Assembly: GCF_009856445.1 (NCBI RefSeq)
Contig: NZ_WMFA01000002.1
Coordinates: forward strand, 744,001-808,000
From: Halobacillus litoralis
GTDB lineage: Bacteria; Bacillota; Bacilli; Bacillales; Halobacillaceae
Reading direction: 5' to 3'
DNA: 64,000 nucleotides
In this document: in pieces, positions 40,676 to 50,217 of the stretch
Position numbering within the stretch: the first letter of the stretch is position 1
Layout: the number at the start of each line of letters is the position of its first letter
Translations under genes and position numbers: made by a program
The notes under the pieces: model-generated
Told to the model about the DNA's origin: nothing
The model's input: the letters and a program-made list of their open reading frames with translations, nothing else
The model's database searches: none

Positions 40676-41794
40676 TTGTTGAAAAGTCGTTTTCTTATGG
40701 TTCTAGTATTTCTTTTAACTTTTGGTGTATTTTTAGCCGCTTGTGGTTCTTCAGAAGAAGAGGGTGAGTCCAGTGGCAGCAGTGATGATTCTGGCAGTGA
40801 GGAATCTTCTGGAGAAGAAAACAGCGATTTCTCTGTAGCTATGGTTACAGATGTGGGTGGGGTTGATGATAAGTCATTCAACCAATCCGCGTGGGAAGGC
40901 TTACAGGCTTTCGGTGAAGAAAATGACATGAGCAAAGGGGAAGGGATTGATTACGCTCAATCTGAGAGTGATGCCGATTACGCGACAAACCTGAACCGTC
41001 TTGTTCGTCAGGATTATGATTTGATTTATGGAATCGGATACCTTCTTCAACCGGCAATCGCTGAAGTTTCTGAACAATATCCAGACACAAACTTCGCGCT
41101 TGTAGACTCCGTCCAAGAAGGCGATAACGTCGCGAGTATCGTGTTTAAAGAGCACCAGGGTTCTTTCCTTGCAGGTGTAGCTGCAGCCAACAAGACAAAC
41201 ACGGATAAAGTCGGCTTTATTGGTGGCGTTGATGGAAGCTTGATCAACAAGTTCGAAGCAGGATTCGTTGCAGGTGTTAAATCTGTGAACCCTGAAATTG
41301 AAGTAGAAGTAGAGTATGCAGAGAGTTTCAATGATTCCCAAAAGGGACAAGCGATCGCGTCCAACATGTACTCCAAAGATATCGATGTCATTTACCATGC
41401 TTCTGGTGGTACAGGTAACGGTGTATTCGCTCAGGCGAAAGATATCAAGAACAGTAACCCTGATGAAGAGGTATGGGTCATTGGTGTAGACCGTGACCAA
41501 CATGAAGAAGGTCAGATCGGTGACTCCAACGTCACACTGACTTCCATGGTTAAACGTGTAGATATTGCTGTTCAAGAAGTAGCAAACCAAGCGATGAACG
41601 GAGAGTTCCCTGGAGGGGAAGTTCTTGAGTTTGGTCTTGCTGATGATGCCATCAGCATTGCCCGCACAAACGAAGAAGCGATGACAGAAGAAATCGTTTC
41701 TGCTGTTGAAGAGTGGAAAGAGAAGATCGTCAACGGTGACGTTGAAGTGCCAAGCACACGTGAAGATCTTCAAACATTCTTAGATTCAATGTAA
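40676..41794 (+). CDS. BMP-family nucleoside-binding lipoprotein
   Basis: Extracellular substrate-binding protein of a purine-nucleoside ABC transporter. 372 aa: lipoprotein signal with lipobox LAAC (Cys about residue 22), a very acidic Ser/Glu/Asp linker (about 24-45), then the BMP domain (VAMVTDVGGVDDKSFNQSAWEGLQ, GVAAANKTNTDKVGFIGG). Related to B. subtilis NupN (YufN) and Listeria TcsA. TTG start with GGGGG upstream; a second TTG directly follows. Confidence 0.93.
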   Translation: MLKSRFLMVLVFLLTFGVFLAACGSSEEEGESSGSSDDSGSEESSGEENSDFSVAMVTDVGGVDDKSFNQSAWEGLQAFGEENDMSKGEGIDYAQSESDADYATNLNRLVRQDYDLIYGIGYLLQPAIAEVSEQYPDTNFALVDSVQEGDNVASIVFKEHQGSFLAGVAAANKTNTDKVGFIGGVDGSLINKFEAGFVAGVKSVNPEIEVEVEYAESFNDSQKGQAIASNMYSKDIDVIYHASGGTGNGVFAQAKDIKNSNPDEEVWVIGVDRDQHEEGQIGDSNVTLTSMVKRVDIAVQEVANQAMNGEFPGGEVLEFGLADDAISIARTNEEAMTEEIVSAVEEWKEKIVNGDVEVPSTREDLQTFLDSM

Positions 41795-41803
41795 CAATTG
41801 TCA

Positions 41804-41833
41804 GAAAGGGCTGGTGAGAGCCGGCCTTTTCTT
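41804..41833 (+). terminator. Terminator/attenuator between the binding protein and ABC ATPase genes
   Basis: GGCTGG pairs with CCGGCC (one G-U), flanked by AAA/TTT, then CTTCT. It would leave the binding protein more abundant than the membrane parts, a common arrangement. Confidence 0.7.
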
Positions 41834-41922
41834 CTGTCAAGGAAAGTCATCAAATGAAAAGATTGTTCCGGCCCTTTTCCTTTGGTGATTTTTTAAGGTG
41901 AACGGGGGAGGGAGAGAGACGA

Positions 41923-43449
41923 ATGGACTATGTTATTGAAATGTTGAACATTAGAAAAGAATTCCCGGGTATTGTAGCGAATGACAATATTAATTTGCAG
42001 GTGAAAAAAGGAGAAATCCACGCTCTTCTTGGGGAAAATGGAGCGGGTAAATCTACACTGATGAACGTCCTGTTTGGCCTCTATCAGCCGGAAAGAGGAG
42101 AAATCAGGGTGCGTGGAGAGAAAGTCAACATCACAGATCCCAACGTGGCGAACGCACAGGGGATCGGGATGGTCCACCAGCACTTTATGCTCGTGGACAC
42201 GTTTACAGTTACTGAAAATATTGTTTTAGGAAGCGAACCGAAGAAGGCGGGAACCGTGAACTTAAAACATGCAGAAGAGCAGGTGAGAGAGCTTTCGGAA
42301 AGATACGGTCTAAATGTCGATCCAAAAGCGAAAATCCGAGATATATCCGTAGGTATGCAGCAGCGTGTCGAGATCCTGAAAACGCTTTATCGTGGTGCGG
42401 AAATCTTGATTTTTGACGAGCCTACAGCGGTTCTTACTCCTCAGGAAATTAAAGAACTGATTGATATTATGCAAAGCCTTGTAAAAGAAGGGAAATCAAT
42501 AATCCTGATTACTCACAAGTTGAAGGAGATTATGGAAGTCTGTGACCGCTGTACCGTCATAAGGAAAGGGCAGGGGATCGGAACTGTAGATGTGTCTGAA
42601 ACCAACCCTACAGAGCTTGCTTCTTTAATGGTGGGTCGTGATGTCAATTTTTCAACAGAGAAAACAAAAGCTGAACCGAAAGAATCCTATCTTTCTATAA
42701 AGGACTTACGGGTGAAGGATGTCCGCGGTGTCGAAATGGTCAAAGGGTTGAACTTGCAAGTTCGTGCTGGCGAAATTGTTGGAATTGCGGGTGTTGATGG
42801 AAATGGTCAGTCCGAGTTAATCGAAGCTATTACAGGCCTAAGGAGAAGTGAGTCGGGAACCATCCGTCTTCATGATAAGGAAATTACTAATTTGACGCCT
42901 CGTAAAGTCACTCAATCCGGTGTTTCACACATCCCTCAAGATCGTCATAAATTCGGTCTTGTACTTGATTTTCCTATTGGTGAAAATATGGTGCTGCAAA
43001 GTTACCATCAAAAACCATATTCAAAAAAAGGTGTCATGAACTTTAAGAATATTTATCAAAAGGCCAAAGATTTAATTGCGGAGTATGATGTCCGTACTCC
43101 AGATGCTTATACTCCAGCCAGAGCCTTATCAGGTGGAAACCAGCAAAAAGCCATCATTGGCCGCGAAGTGGACAGATCCCCGGATTTGATTATTGCTGCT
43201 CAACCCACACGTGGCTTGGATGTAGGTGCCATTGAATTTATCCATAAAAAATTGATTGAAGAGAGAGACAAAGGGCGCGCCGTTCTTCTTCTGTCATTTG
43301 AACTTGATGAAATCATGAACTTAAGTGACCGGATTGCCGTCATGTTCGACGGACGGATCATTGCTGATGTCCAACCGGAAGAAACGAATGAGCAGAAGCT
43401 AGGGCTGCTGATGGCTGGTAATTCCACAGAGAAAGCAGGTGAGCAATGA
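41923..43449 (+). CDS. Nucleoside ABC transporter ATP-binding protein (two ABC domains)
   Basis: 508 aa with two ATPase halves. The first has Walker A GENGAGKST, signature ISVGMQQRVEI and Walker B ILIFDEPTAVLTP. The second has a degenerate Walker A (GVDGNGQSE), signature LSGGNQQKAI and LIIAAQPTRGLD. This is the usual layout in BMP/NupO-type importers. It overlaps the first permease gene by 4 bases. Confidence 0.94.
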   Translation: MDYVIEMLNIRKEFPGIVANDNINLQVKKGEIHALLGENGAGKSTLMNVLFGLYQPERGEIRVRGEKVNITDPNVANAQGIGMVHQHFMLVDTFTVTENIVLGSEPKKAGTVNLKHAEEQVRELSERYGLNVDPKAKIRDISVGMQQRVEILKTLYRGAEILIFDEPTAVLTPQEIKELIDIMQSLVKEGKSIILITHKLKEIMEVCDRCTVIRKGQGIGTVDVSETNPTELASLMVGRDVNFSTEKTKAEPKESYLSIKDLRVKDVRGVEMVKGLNLQVRAGEIVGIAGVDGNGQSELIEAITGLRRSESGTIRLHDKEITNLTPRKVTQSGVSHIPQDRHKFGLVLDFPIGENMVLQSYHQKPYSKKGVMNFKNIYQKAKDLIAEYDVRTPDAYTPARALSGGNQQKAIIGREVDRSPDLIIAAQPTRGLDVGAIEFIHKKLIEERDKGRAVLLLSFELDEIMNLSDRIAVMFDGRIIADVQPEETNEQKLGLLMAGNSTEKAGEQ

Positions 43450-44495
43450 TGTTTTCCAATCGACTTTTTAATATATTAGTACCGATCATTTCTGTTTTGC
43501 TCGGTCTGATTTCCGGTGCCATCATTATGCTGATCTTCGGCTATAATCCGATTGCAGGCTTTGCTGCCCTTTGGAATGGGGCGTTTGGTGATGCTTACTT
43601 CTTTGGAGAGACGATCAGGCAGGTGACTCCCTATATTCTTTCAGGTCTTGCAGTTGCATTTGCTCTTCGGTCTGGGCTGTTGAACATTGGAGTGGAAGGC
43701 CAGGTATTTATGGGGTGGCTGGCTTCGGTCTGGATCGGTATTTCTTTTGAACTGCCGATGATCCTTCATTTGCCTTTAGCTATATTAGCTGCGGCTGTTG
43801 CGGGTGCCTTCTGGGGCTTTATTCCGGGCCTTTTGAAAGCGAAATTAGGGGTCCATGAAGTTATCGTCACCATCATGATGAACTACATTGCCTTGTATTT
43901 AAGTAATTCTATCGTCCGTAATTTACTAAGCGACGGTGCGGATCGAACAGAAAACGTTGCTGAAACGGCATCTTTACAATCTACCTGGCTTGCAGAAATG
44001 ACCTTTTATTCAAGGATCCACTACGGTTTTATTGTCGCGTTACTTATGGCACTCATTATGTGGTTCATCATTAACCGGACGACAACTGGATTTGAATTGA
44101 GATCTGTAGGGTTTAACCAGCATGCATCCAAGTATGCCGGCATGAATGTTAGTAAAAACATCATCCTAGCAATGGTCATTTCCGGTGCTTTTGCAGGTCT
44201 TGCAGGTGCGATGGAAGGTCTCGGAACATTTGGTTTTATGTCGATCAAGTCTGGCTTTACCAATATCGGGTTTGACGGGATCGCCGTTGCTTTACTCGGT
44301 GCGAATACAGCTTTTGGGGTAATTCTTGCAGCTTTCCTTTTCGGTATCCTGAAAATAGGGGCGTTAAATATGCCCACAGCTGCGGGTGTTCCGACTGAAC
44401 TAGTAGAAATCATTATTGCTTTGATTATATTTTTCGTAGCTTCCAGTTATATGATCCGCTGGGTCATTCTTCGGTTTAAAAAGGAGGGGAAGTAA
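43446..44495 (+). CDS. Nucleoside ABC transporter permease 1
   Basis: 349 aa, about nine hydrophobic segments, BPD_transp_2 (branched-chain/ribose-type) family, NupP-like. ALRSGLLNIGVEGQVFMG and EVIVTIMMNYIALYL are typical. Overlaps the ATPase gene and abuts the second permease. Confidence 0.92.
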   Translation: MMFSNRLFNILVPIISVLLGLISGAIIMLIFGYNPIAGFAALWNGAFGDAYFFGETIRQVTPYILSGLAVAFALRSGLLNIGVEGQVFMGWLASVWIGISFELPMILHLPLAILAAAVAGAFWGFIPGLLKAKLGVHEVIVTIMMNYIALYLSNSIVRNLLSDGADRTENVAETASLQSTWLAEMTFYSRIHYGFIVALLMALIMWFIINRTTTGFELRSVGFNQHASKYAGMNVSKNIILAMVISGAFAGLAGAMEGLGTFGFMSIKSGFTNIGFDGIAVALLGANTAFGVILAAFLFGILKIGALNMPTAAGVPTELVEIIIALIIFFVASSYMIRWVILRFKKEGK

Positions 44496-45455
44496 ATGGA
44501 GATTATTGAACTGATCAGCCGTATTCTCGGCGCATCTGTTGTATTCGCAACCCCTCTTATTTTTACCGCTTTAGGGGGAGTGTTCAGTGAACGGTCTGGA
44601 GTCATCAACATTGGTCTTGAGGGCTTAATGATTATGGGAGCTTTCGTTGCGATTGTTTCTAATTTGACTTTTTATAGTGTTTTCGGTGCCGCGACTCCGG
44701 TTGTATCGCTGATTATCGCTATGGTCGTATCCGCTATCTTTGCACTCGTGCATGCGGTCGCTTCCATTACATTCCGGGCAGATCAAGTGGTGAGTGGAGT
44801 AGCTATAAACTTTCTAGCTTTAGGAATCGGTCTATTTCTTACTAAGCAATGGTACGACAAGGGGCAGACAGATTTCATCGAAAGTCCGATCTATTCTTCA
44901 AATGTCCCATTACTTAATAAGATCCCTATTATTGGGGACATGTTTTTCACCGGGTGGTACTGGACTTCTTACTTAGCGATTGCTATGGCTTTTCTTGTAT
45001 GGTTCATTATTTTCAAAACACCATTTGGACTTCGTTTACGTTCGGTAGGTGAGCATCCAATGGCTGCAGATACCAACGGAATTAATGTATACAAGATGAG
45101 ATACATCGGAGTGATGCTCTCTGGAGCCTTCGGTGGCCTTGGTGGTGCTGTCTATGCTTTAACAGTCACACATAATTTCTCTCATGGTACGATCGTAGGT
45201 CAGGGGTTTATTGCATTGGCAGCAGTCATCTTCGGGAAATGGCACCCGCTGGGAGCACTCGGCGCAGCTATTTTCTTCGGATTCGCTCAAAGTTTAAGTA
45301 TTGTTTCATCAGATATCACCTTTTTGGAAAATGTTCCTTCTGTCTTTATGCTTATCGCTCCATATGTCCTGACAATCCTTGCTTTGGCAGGCTTTATCGG
45401 AAGAGCAGAAGCACCAAAGTCTTTAGGAGAAGCTTATGTAAAAGGGAATCGTTAA
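44496..45455 (+). CDS. Nucleoside ABC transporter permease 2
   Basis: 319 aa, multi-spanning, same family, NupQ-like: FTALGGVFSERSGVINIGLEGLM, then DQVVSGVAINFLALG. It starts immediately after the stop of permease 1 and ends the transporter operon at a terminator. Confidence 0.92.
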   Translation: MEIIELISRILGASVVFATPLIFTALGGVFSERSGVINIGLEGLMIMGAFVAIVSNLTFYSVFGAATPVVSLIIAMVVSAIFALVHAVASITFRADQVVSGVAINFLALGIGLFLTKQWYDKGQTDFIESPIYSSNVPLLNKIPIIGDMFFTGWYWTSYLAIAMAFLVWFIIFKTPFGLRLRSVGEHPMAADTNGINVYKMRYIGVMLSGAFGGLGGAVYALTVTHNFSHGTIVGQGFIALAAVIFGKWHPLGALGAAIFFGFAQSLSIVSSDITFLENVPSVFMLIAPYVLTILALAGFIGRAEAPKSLGEAYVKGNR

Positions 45456-45462
45456 GGGTTTT

Positions 45463-45499
45463 AAAGTCCGGCACAAACGTGCCGGGCTTAATTTTTTTA
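45463..45499 (+). terminator. Terminator of the nucleoside transporter operon
   Basis: AAGTCCGGCAC pairs with GTGCCGGGCTT around AAAC, then AATTTTTTT. Confidence 0.9.
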
Positions 45500-45595
45500 C
45501 TTTTTCATACATATACCTTAGCATAAGACTTAGTTCGAATGGATGAATATGGACATGTAGGTCTATAATAGAAGAGAATGATAAGGAGGATGAAT

Positions 45596-46882
45596 ATGAA
45601 AATAACTGAAGAAACGTTACTCGAAAAAGAAGGGTATCGTCTACATATTTTACCAAGTAAAAAATACAAAACCATTACGATTGTTGCAAAATTCAAAGCC
45701 CCTTTAAAGAGAGAAGGGATTACAGAACGGGCGCTATTACCTCATGTCCTGCAAAAAGCCACGAATAACCATCCTAATGTACGCTCGCTGCAGTCTGCTT
45801 TTGAAAACCTTTATGGAACCGCTCTTTCTAGCGATGGCTCAAAGAAAGGTGAGAACCATGTGATCAGCTTCCGCATGGAAGTTGTCAACGAGGCGTACTT
45901 AAATGACCAGGAACCGATTCTTGAGGAAGCCGTCCAATTGTTTAACGAAGTCTTGTTTGATCCGAAGACAGAAGGAGAAGGTTTTGATCCCTCCATCGTC
46001 GAGCGTGAAAAGCAGACACTTGAGCAAAAAATCACCAGCATCAAAGATGACAAAATGAGTTATGCCAATATGAGGCTCATGGATCATATGTGTAAAGACG
46101 AACCTTATGCTCTGCATGTCCATGGATACCTCGAGGATCTTAAAACCATTACATCTGAAAAGCTGTACGCTTATTATAAGGAAATGATTTCCAAGGATAT
46201 GCTTGACGTATATGTGATTGGTGATATGGATCAAAAAGCAATTGAAAAGCTTACAGATCAGTATTTCGCTAGAAAAGGAAGCACAAATGCGGATGACGAT
46301 CAGGTAGCTGTGACGAAAGAAGTCAAGGAAGCAAAAGAAGTTGTCGAAAGGGAAGAAGTGAACCAGGGTAAACTTCATCTTGGCTATCGGACATACACGA
46401 AATTCGGTGATGATGATTATTATGCACTCCAAATCTTTAATGGCATTTTTGGAGGATTCCCTAGTTCCAAATTGTTTATGAACGTTCGTGAAAAACACAG
46501 TTTAGCCTATTATGCCGCTTCAAGGTTCGAGAGTCATAAAGGGCTTCTGCTTGTCTTCAGTGGCGTTGATCCTAAAGATTTTGATCAGGCGAAATCAATC
46601 ATCCTGGAGCAGATGGATGCTATGAAAAACGGGGATTTTACAGAGGAGCAAGTCGAAGAAACGAAAGAACAGGTTATTCACCAACTTCAAGAAACGATGG
46701 ATAATGCGAATGGGATGATTGAAGTCCTTTATCATCAAATGTTATCAGGTGCAGAAATGCCTGCGAATGAGTTGATCGATAATATCCGAAAAGTTACGAA
46801 AGAACAAGTTGTCCAGATGGCTAAAAAGATTGAATTGGACACGATTTACTTTTTGACGAGCAAAGAAGGAGGGGAATCTTAA
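45596..46882 (+). CDS. ymfF: M16-family peptidase homologue, probably inactive partner (YmfF-like)
   Basis: 428 aa from ATG 45596, with AAGGAGG 6 bases upstream; earlier in-frame ATGs overlap or precede that RBS. M16 peptidase fold, but where active members carry HxxEH this protein reads LLPHVLQKAT, so the zinc motif is lost. Two-component M16 proteases commonly pair such a protein with an active partner, here the next gene, which it overlaps. Confidence 0.9.
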   Translation: MKITEETLLEKEGYRLHILPSKKYKTITIVAKFKAPLKREGITERALLPHVLQKATNNHPNVRSLQSAFENLYGTALSSDGSKKGENHVISFRMEVVNEAYLNDQEPILEEAVQLFNEVLFDPKTEGEGFDPSIVEREKQTLEQKITSIKDDKMSYANMRLMDHMCKDEPYALHVHGYLEDLKTITSEKLYAYYKEMISKDMLDVYVIGDMDQKAIEKLTDQYFARKGSTNADDDQVAVTKEVKEAKEVVEREEVNQGKLHLGYRTYTKFGDDDYYALQIFNGIFGGFPSSKLFMNVREKHSLAYYAASRFESHKGLLLVFSGVDPKDFDQAKSIILEQMDAMKNGDFTEEQVEETKEQVIHQLQETMDNANGMIEVLYHQMLSGAEMPANELIDNIRKVTKEQVVQMAKKIELDTIYFLTSKEGGES

Positions 46883-48174
46883 TGGAGGAACTGGTCTATA
46901 CTCAACTGAATGAAACAGTATATCAGGAGACATTGGATAACGGATTGAAAGTGTTTTTACTTGCTAAGCCTGAAATGGCTAAAACATTTGGGATCTTTAC
47001 AACAAATTATGGATCGATCGACCAAACGTTCACACCTATCAGGAAAAATGAGAAAGTGACGGTACCAGAAGGGATTGCACACTTTCTGGAACATAAATTG
47101 TTTGAGAAAGAAGATCGTGATGTGTTTCAGGATTTCACTAAACTCGGCGCCTCGGCAAACGCCTTTACCTCCTTTACCAAAACGGCTTATTTGTTTTCTG
47201 CAACCAGTCAAATAGATAAGAACGTAAAGACGCTTCTTGATTTTGTTCAGGACCCTTATTTCTCAGAAGAGTCTGTGGAGAAAGAAAAAGGAATCATCGC
47301 TCAGGAAATCCGCATGTACGATGATCAGCCTGATTGGCGTTCCTTTTTCGGAACCATCCAAAGTTTGTACCACGACCATCCTGTGAAAGTAGACATCGCA
47401 GGGACAGTTGAGAGCATACAGAAAATAACCAAAGATGATCTTTATACCTGTTATGAGACGTTTTATCATCCATCAAACATGGTCTTGTTCGTAGCTGGAA
47501 ATATTGAACCTGAATCAATGATGACAATGATCAGGGACAATCAAGCGAAAAAAGAATTCCCTGAGGCACCTGAAATCAATCGTTCTTATCCTGAAGAACC
47601 GCCTTCTGCTTCTAAAAAAGAACACTCCATTACGATGCCTGTGACCACAGCAAAGGCTATGGTCGGGGTCAAGGAAAATGTGGATGGGTTAACAGGTGAA
47701 GAATTGGTACGTGGAGAACTTCTCTCCGGTATGATTCTTGATTATTACTTTTCAAGAAGCGGCGTTTTCTACGAAGAACTGTACAAAAACGACCTCATTG
47801 ATGACAGTTTCCAGTTTGAAACGGAGCTTGATCGCCAATTTGGCTTCACTATTCTAGGCGGGGACTCCAGAAAGCCTGACGAAATGGCTTCTCGAATTAA
47901 GGAAATGTTGCATGAATTAAAGGAACAAAGGATTTCTGATGAAGATTTCACAAGGATGAAAAGGAAAAAAATCGGTCAGTTTATGAGAGCTATGAACTCC
48001 TTGGAGTTTATTGCTAATCAGTTTACTCACTACCATACACTTGGTACAGACTTATTCGAAGTACTGCCGATCATTGAATCCTTGACCGCTGATGATGCGG
48101 AAGAATATCTGCAACACTGGCTGAAAGAAGACGCCATCACTGTCTTCCAAATCAAACCTCAAGCTGATGCTTAA
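46882..48174 (+). CDS. ymfH: Zinc-dependent M16-family peptidase (YmfH-like)
   Basis: 430 aa. The inverted zinc motif HFLEH is intact (AHFLEHKLFEKEDRDVFQDF, about residues 68-72), with the downstream Glu region EKEKGIIAQEIRMYDD. Probably forms the active half of a heterodimer with YmfF. The substrate is not known. The ATG overlaps the ymfF stop as TAATG, and its 3' end overlaps ymfI by 8 bases. Confidence 0.92.
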   Translation: MEELVYTQLNETVYQETLDNGLKVFLLAKPEMAKTFGIFTTNYGSIDQTFTPIRKNEKVTVPEGIAHFLEHKLFEKEDRDVFQDFTKLGASANAFTSFTKTAYLFSATSQIDKNVKTLLDFVQDPYFSEESVEKEKGIIAQEIRMYDDQPDWRSFFGTIQSLYHDHPVKVDIAGTVESIQKITKDDLYTCYETFYHPSNMVLFVAGNIEPESMMTMIRDNQAKKEFPEAPEINRSYPEEPPSASKKEHSITMPVTTAKAMVGVKENVDGLTGEELVRGELLSGMILDYYFSRSGVFYEELYKNDLIDDSFQFETELDRQFGFTILGGDSRKPDEMASRIKEMLHELKEQRISDEDFTRMKRKKIGQFMRAMNSLEFIANQFTHYHTLGTDLFEVLPIIESLTADDAEEYLQHWLKEDAITVFQIKPQADA

Positions 48175-48886
48175 GAGGTGCTTGATCATTGGGGCCAGCG
48201 GAGGAATTGGTCAGGCAATCGTGCAACGTGTGGTTGAGCAGGGCTATTCCGTTGGTCTGCACTACAATCATAGTGAAAAAACCATTAAAGAAAGCAAAAA
48301 GCAGATCCCTGATGCTCAGTGGGCCGGGGCATATGGAGCAGACCTCTCTACCTTAGAAGGTATTCATGTACTTTTAGATCAAATTGATGAAGATTGGGAC
48401 GCTATGATCTTTGCTGGTGGTCAAATGTACAGTGGTTTGTTCCAGGATATGAAATCCAGTGAGATGGACGAACTTTATTTGGTTCACGTTAAATCTTTGT
48501 GGATGATTGCTCACAAAGTAATTCCATATATGATTCGAAAGAAGAAGGGCAATATTCTTGTCATCAGTTCGATTTTCGGTCTTGAAGGTGCCAGTATGGA
48601 GGTTATTTACAGCTCTGTAAAAGGTGCGCAGAACAGCTTTGTGAAAGGTCTTGCAAAGGAAGTGGCCCCAAGTGGAATTCGAGTCAACAGTATTGCCCCA
48701 GGCTTAATTGCGACAAAGATGAACGCACATCTTAATCAGGAAGAATTGGACTTCCTTGAGGACGACATTCCTCTTGGACGATCCGGAACACCTGAGGAAG
48801 TCGCAGACCTGGCTGGCTTTTTGTTGAGTGACAAATCCAGTTATATAACGGGGCAAGTGATCCAAGTCGATGGTGGTTGGACTTAA
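48167..48886 (+). CDS. ymfI: Short-chain dehydrogenase/reductase (YmfI, FabG-like)
   Basis: 239-aa Rossmann SDR: nucleotide motif IIGASGGIGQA, catalytic Ser in ILVISSIFG and Tyr-Lys in VIYSSVKGA, C-terminal GQVIQVDGGWT. The substrate is unknown; FabG-like by sequence feel. Starts inside ymfH, so translation is probably coupled. Confidence 0.92.
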   Translation: MLKRCLIIGASGGIGQAIVQRVVEQGYSVGLHYNHSEKTIKESKKQIPDAQWAGAYGADLSTLEGIHVLLDQIDEDWDAMIFAGGQMYSGLFQDMKSSEMDELYLVHVKSLWMIAHKVIPYMIRKKKGNILVISSIFGLEGASMEVIYSSVKGAQNSFVKGLAKEVAPSGIRVNSIAPGLIATKMNAHLNQEELDFLEDDIPLGRSGTPEEVADLAGFLLSDKSSYITGQVIQVDGGWT

Positions 48887-48953
48887 TTCTGTTGCATAAG
48901 ATCCCTGTTTCCTTCTCATACTAAGCATGAAAAAATTCAGAGGAGGTTACATC

Positions 48954-49214
48954 ATGTCTGTTCTCGATAATTTCGATTCTTGGAAGGATTTCTTGGGGGA
49001 TCGCTTACATCAGGCGAAAGGTCAAGGGATGCAAGAACAAGCGGTTTCTGAACTTGCTTATGAAATTGGTGGTTATTTAGCCAACTCCGTTGATGCGAAG
49101 AATGAGCAGGAAGCTGTCTTGCGTGATCTTTGGAACGTAGCAGATGAAAAAGAGCAACACGCCATCGCTAATATGATGGTGAAGATGGTCCAAAACGAAG
49201 GAAACCAAGCTTAA
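48954..49214 (+). CDS. ymfJ: DUF3243 protein (YmfJ-like)
   Basis: 86 aa from ATG 48954 with AGAGGAGG upstream; the in-frame opening from 48927 is rejected. Helical protein (VLDNFDSWKDFLGDRLHQAK, then VSELAYEIGGYLAN), conserved in Bacillaceae at this locus, function unknown. Ends at a strong terminator. Confidence 0.9.
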   Translation: MSVLDNFDSWKDFLGDRLHQAKGQGMQEQAVSELAYEIGGYLANSVDAKNEQEAVLRDLWNVADEKEQHAIANMMVKMVQNEGNQA

Positions 49215-49224
49215 CCTCGTCATC

Positions 49225-49258
49225 AATCCGCACAGATGTCTGTGCGGATTTTTTTTTG
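49225..49258 (+). terminator. Terminator after ymfJ
   Basis: AATCCGCACAGA pairs with TCTGTGCGGATT, then T9. Confidence 0.92.
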
Positions 49259-49407
49259 GTGAACCCAAGCTTTTTCAATTTTTGTATGTTTATGGGGGAT
49301 CGTCCTTTCCTATTTAGAAAAAATCCTTTATGATAGATAGAGAGTGAAAAATTCCATAAATCACTCGACTTTGACAAATAACGACAATTTCTCAGAGGAG
49401 TTGTATT

Positions 49408-50199
49408 ATGGAAAAAAAAGAATGGTACTTAGAATATGAAATCCAATATAACCGCCCAGGATTGCTTGGGGACATCTCCTCATTGCTTGGGATGATGGCG
49501 ATTAACATCGTTACCATCAATGGTGTAGAAAATTCACACCGTGGCATGCTGCTCTTATGTAAAGATGAAGAACAAATCACACGGTTGAGATCGATTTTAA
49601 ATACAATGGATACAATTAAGGTGACAAAGTTACGCCGGCCGAAATTGAGAGATCGTTTGGCAGTGAGGCATGGACGTTATATACATAGCGATGTGGATGA
49701 TCGTAAAACATTCCGTTTCAACCGGGAGGACCTGGGGTTACTGGTTGATTTCATGGCAGAGCTCTTTATGAAAGATGGGCATAAACTGATTGGGATCCGT
49801 GGGATGCCCCGAGTAGGAAAAACGGAGTCTGTCGTGGCAGCGAGTGTATGTGCAAACAAACGATGGTTATTCGTTTCCAGTACGCTTTTAAAGCAGACCG
49901 TACGTAACCAATTGATCGACGAAGAGTACAGTGAAGACAACCTATACATCATCGATGGGATTGTATCTGCTAAAAGAGCGAATGAAAAACACTGGCAGCT
50001 TGTGCGCGAGATCATGAGACTTCCCGCAACGAAAGTCATTGAACATCCGGACATTTTTGTTCAGGAAACAGAATATACGATGGATGACTTTGATTATATT
50101 ATCGAACTTCGGAATAACGAAGATGAAGAAATTACTTATGAACCTGTGGAAAAACAAGAGATGTCTATGAATGAAGGTTTTTCCATGTTCGATTTTTAG
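49408..50199 (+). CDS. ymfK: YmfK-like DUF3388 protein with ACT-like and P-loop motifs
   Basis: 263 aa, conserved in Bacilli, function unknown. The N-terminal about 75 residues look like an ACT domain (LEYEIQYNRPGLLGDISSLLG, INIVTINGVENSHRGMLLL). A Walker-A-like GMPRVGKT follows at about residues 132-139 and a possible Walker B NLYIIDG at about 178. It could be a ligand-sensing NTPase. AGAGGAG RBS; followed closely by the rodZ-like gene. Confidence 0.88.
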   Translation: MEKKEWYLEYEIQYNRPGLLGDISSLLGMMAINIVTINGVENSHRGMLLLCKDEEQITRLRSILNTMDTIKVTKLRRPKLRDRLAVRHGRYIHSDVDDRKTFRFNREDLGLLVDFMAELFMKDGHKLIGIRGMPRVGKTESVVAASVCANKRWLFVSSTLLKQTVRNQLIDEEYSEDNLYIIDGIVSAKRANEKHWQLVREIMRLPATKVIEHPDIFVQETEYTMDDFDYIIELRNNEDEEITYEPVEKQEMSMNEGFSMFDF

Positions 50200-50217
50200 A
50201 AATTGGATGGTGTTAAC

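Noticed and set aside
40901-41773. Long minus-strand frame (290 codons) opposite the BMP lipoprotein gene
   Set aside because: Cys- and His-rich shadow of a well-supported plus-strand gene; no RBS or family match.
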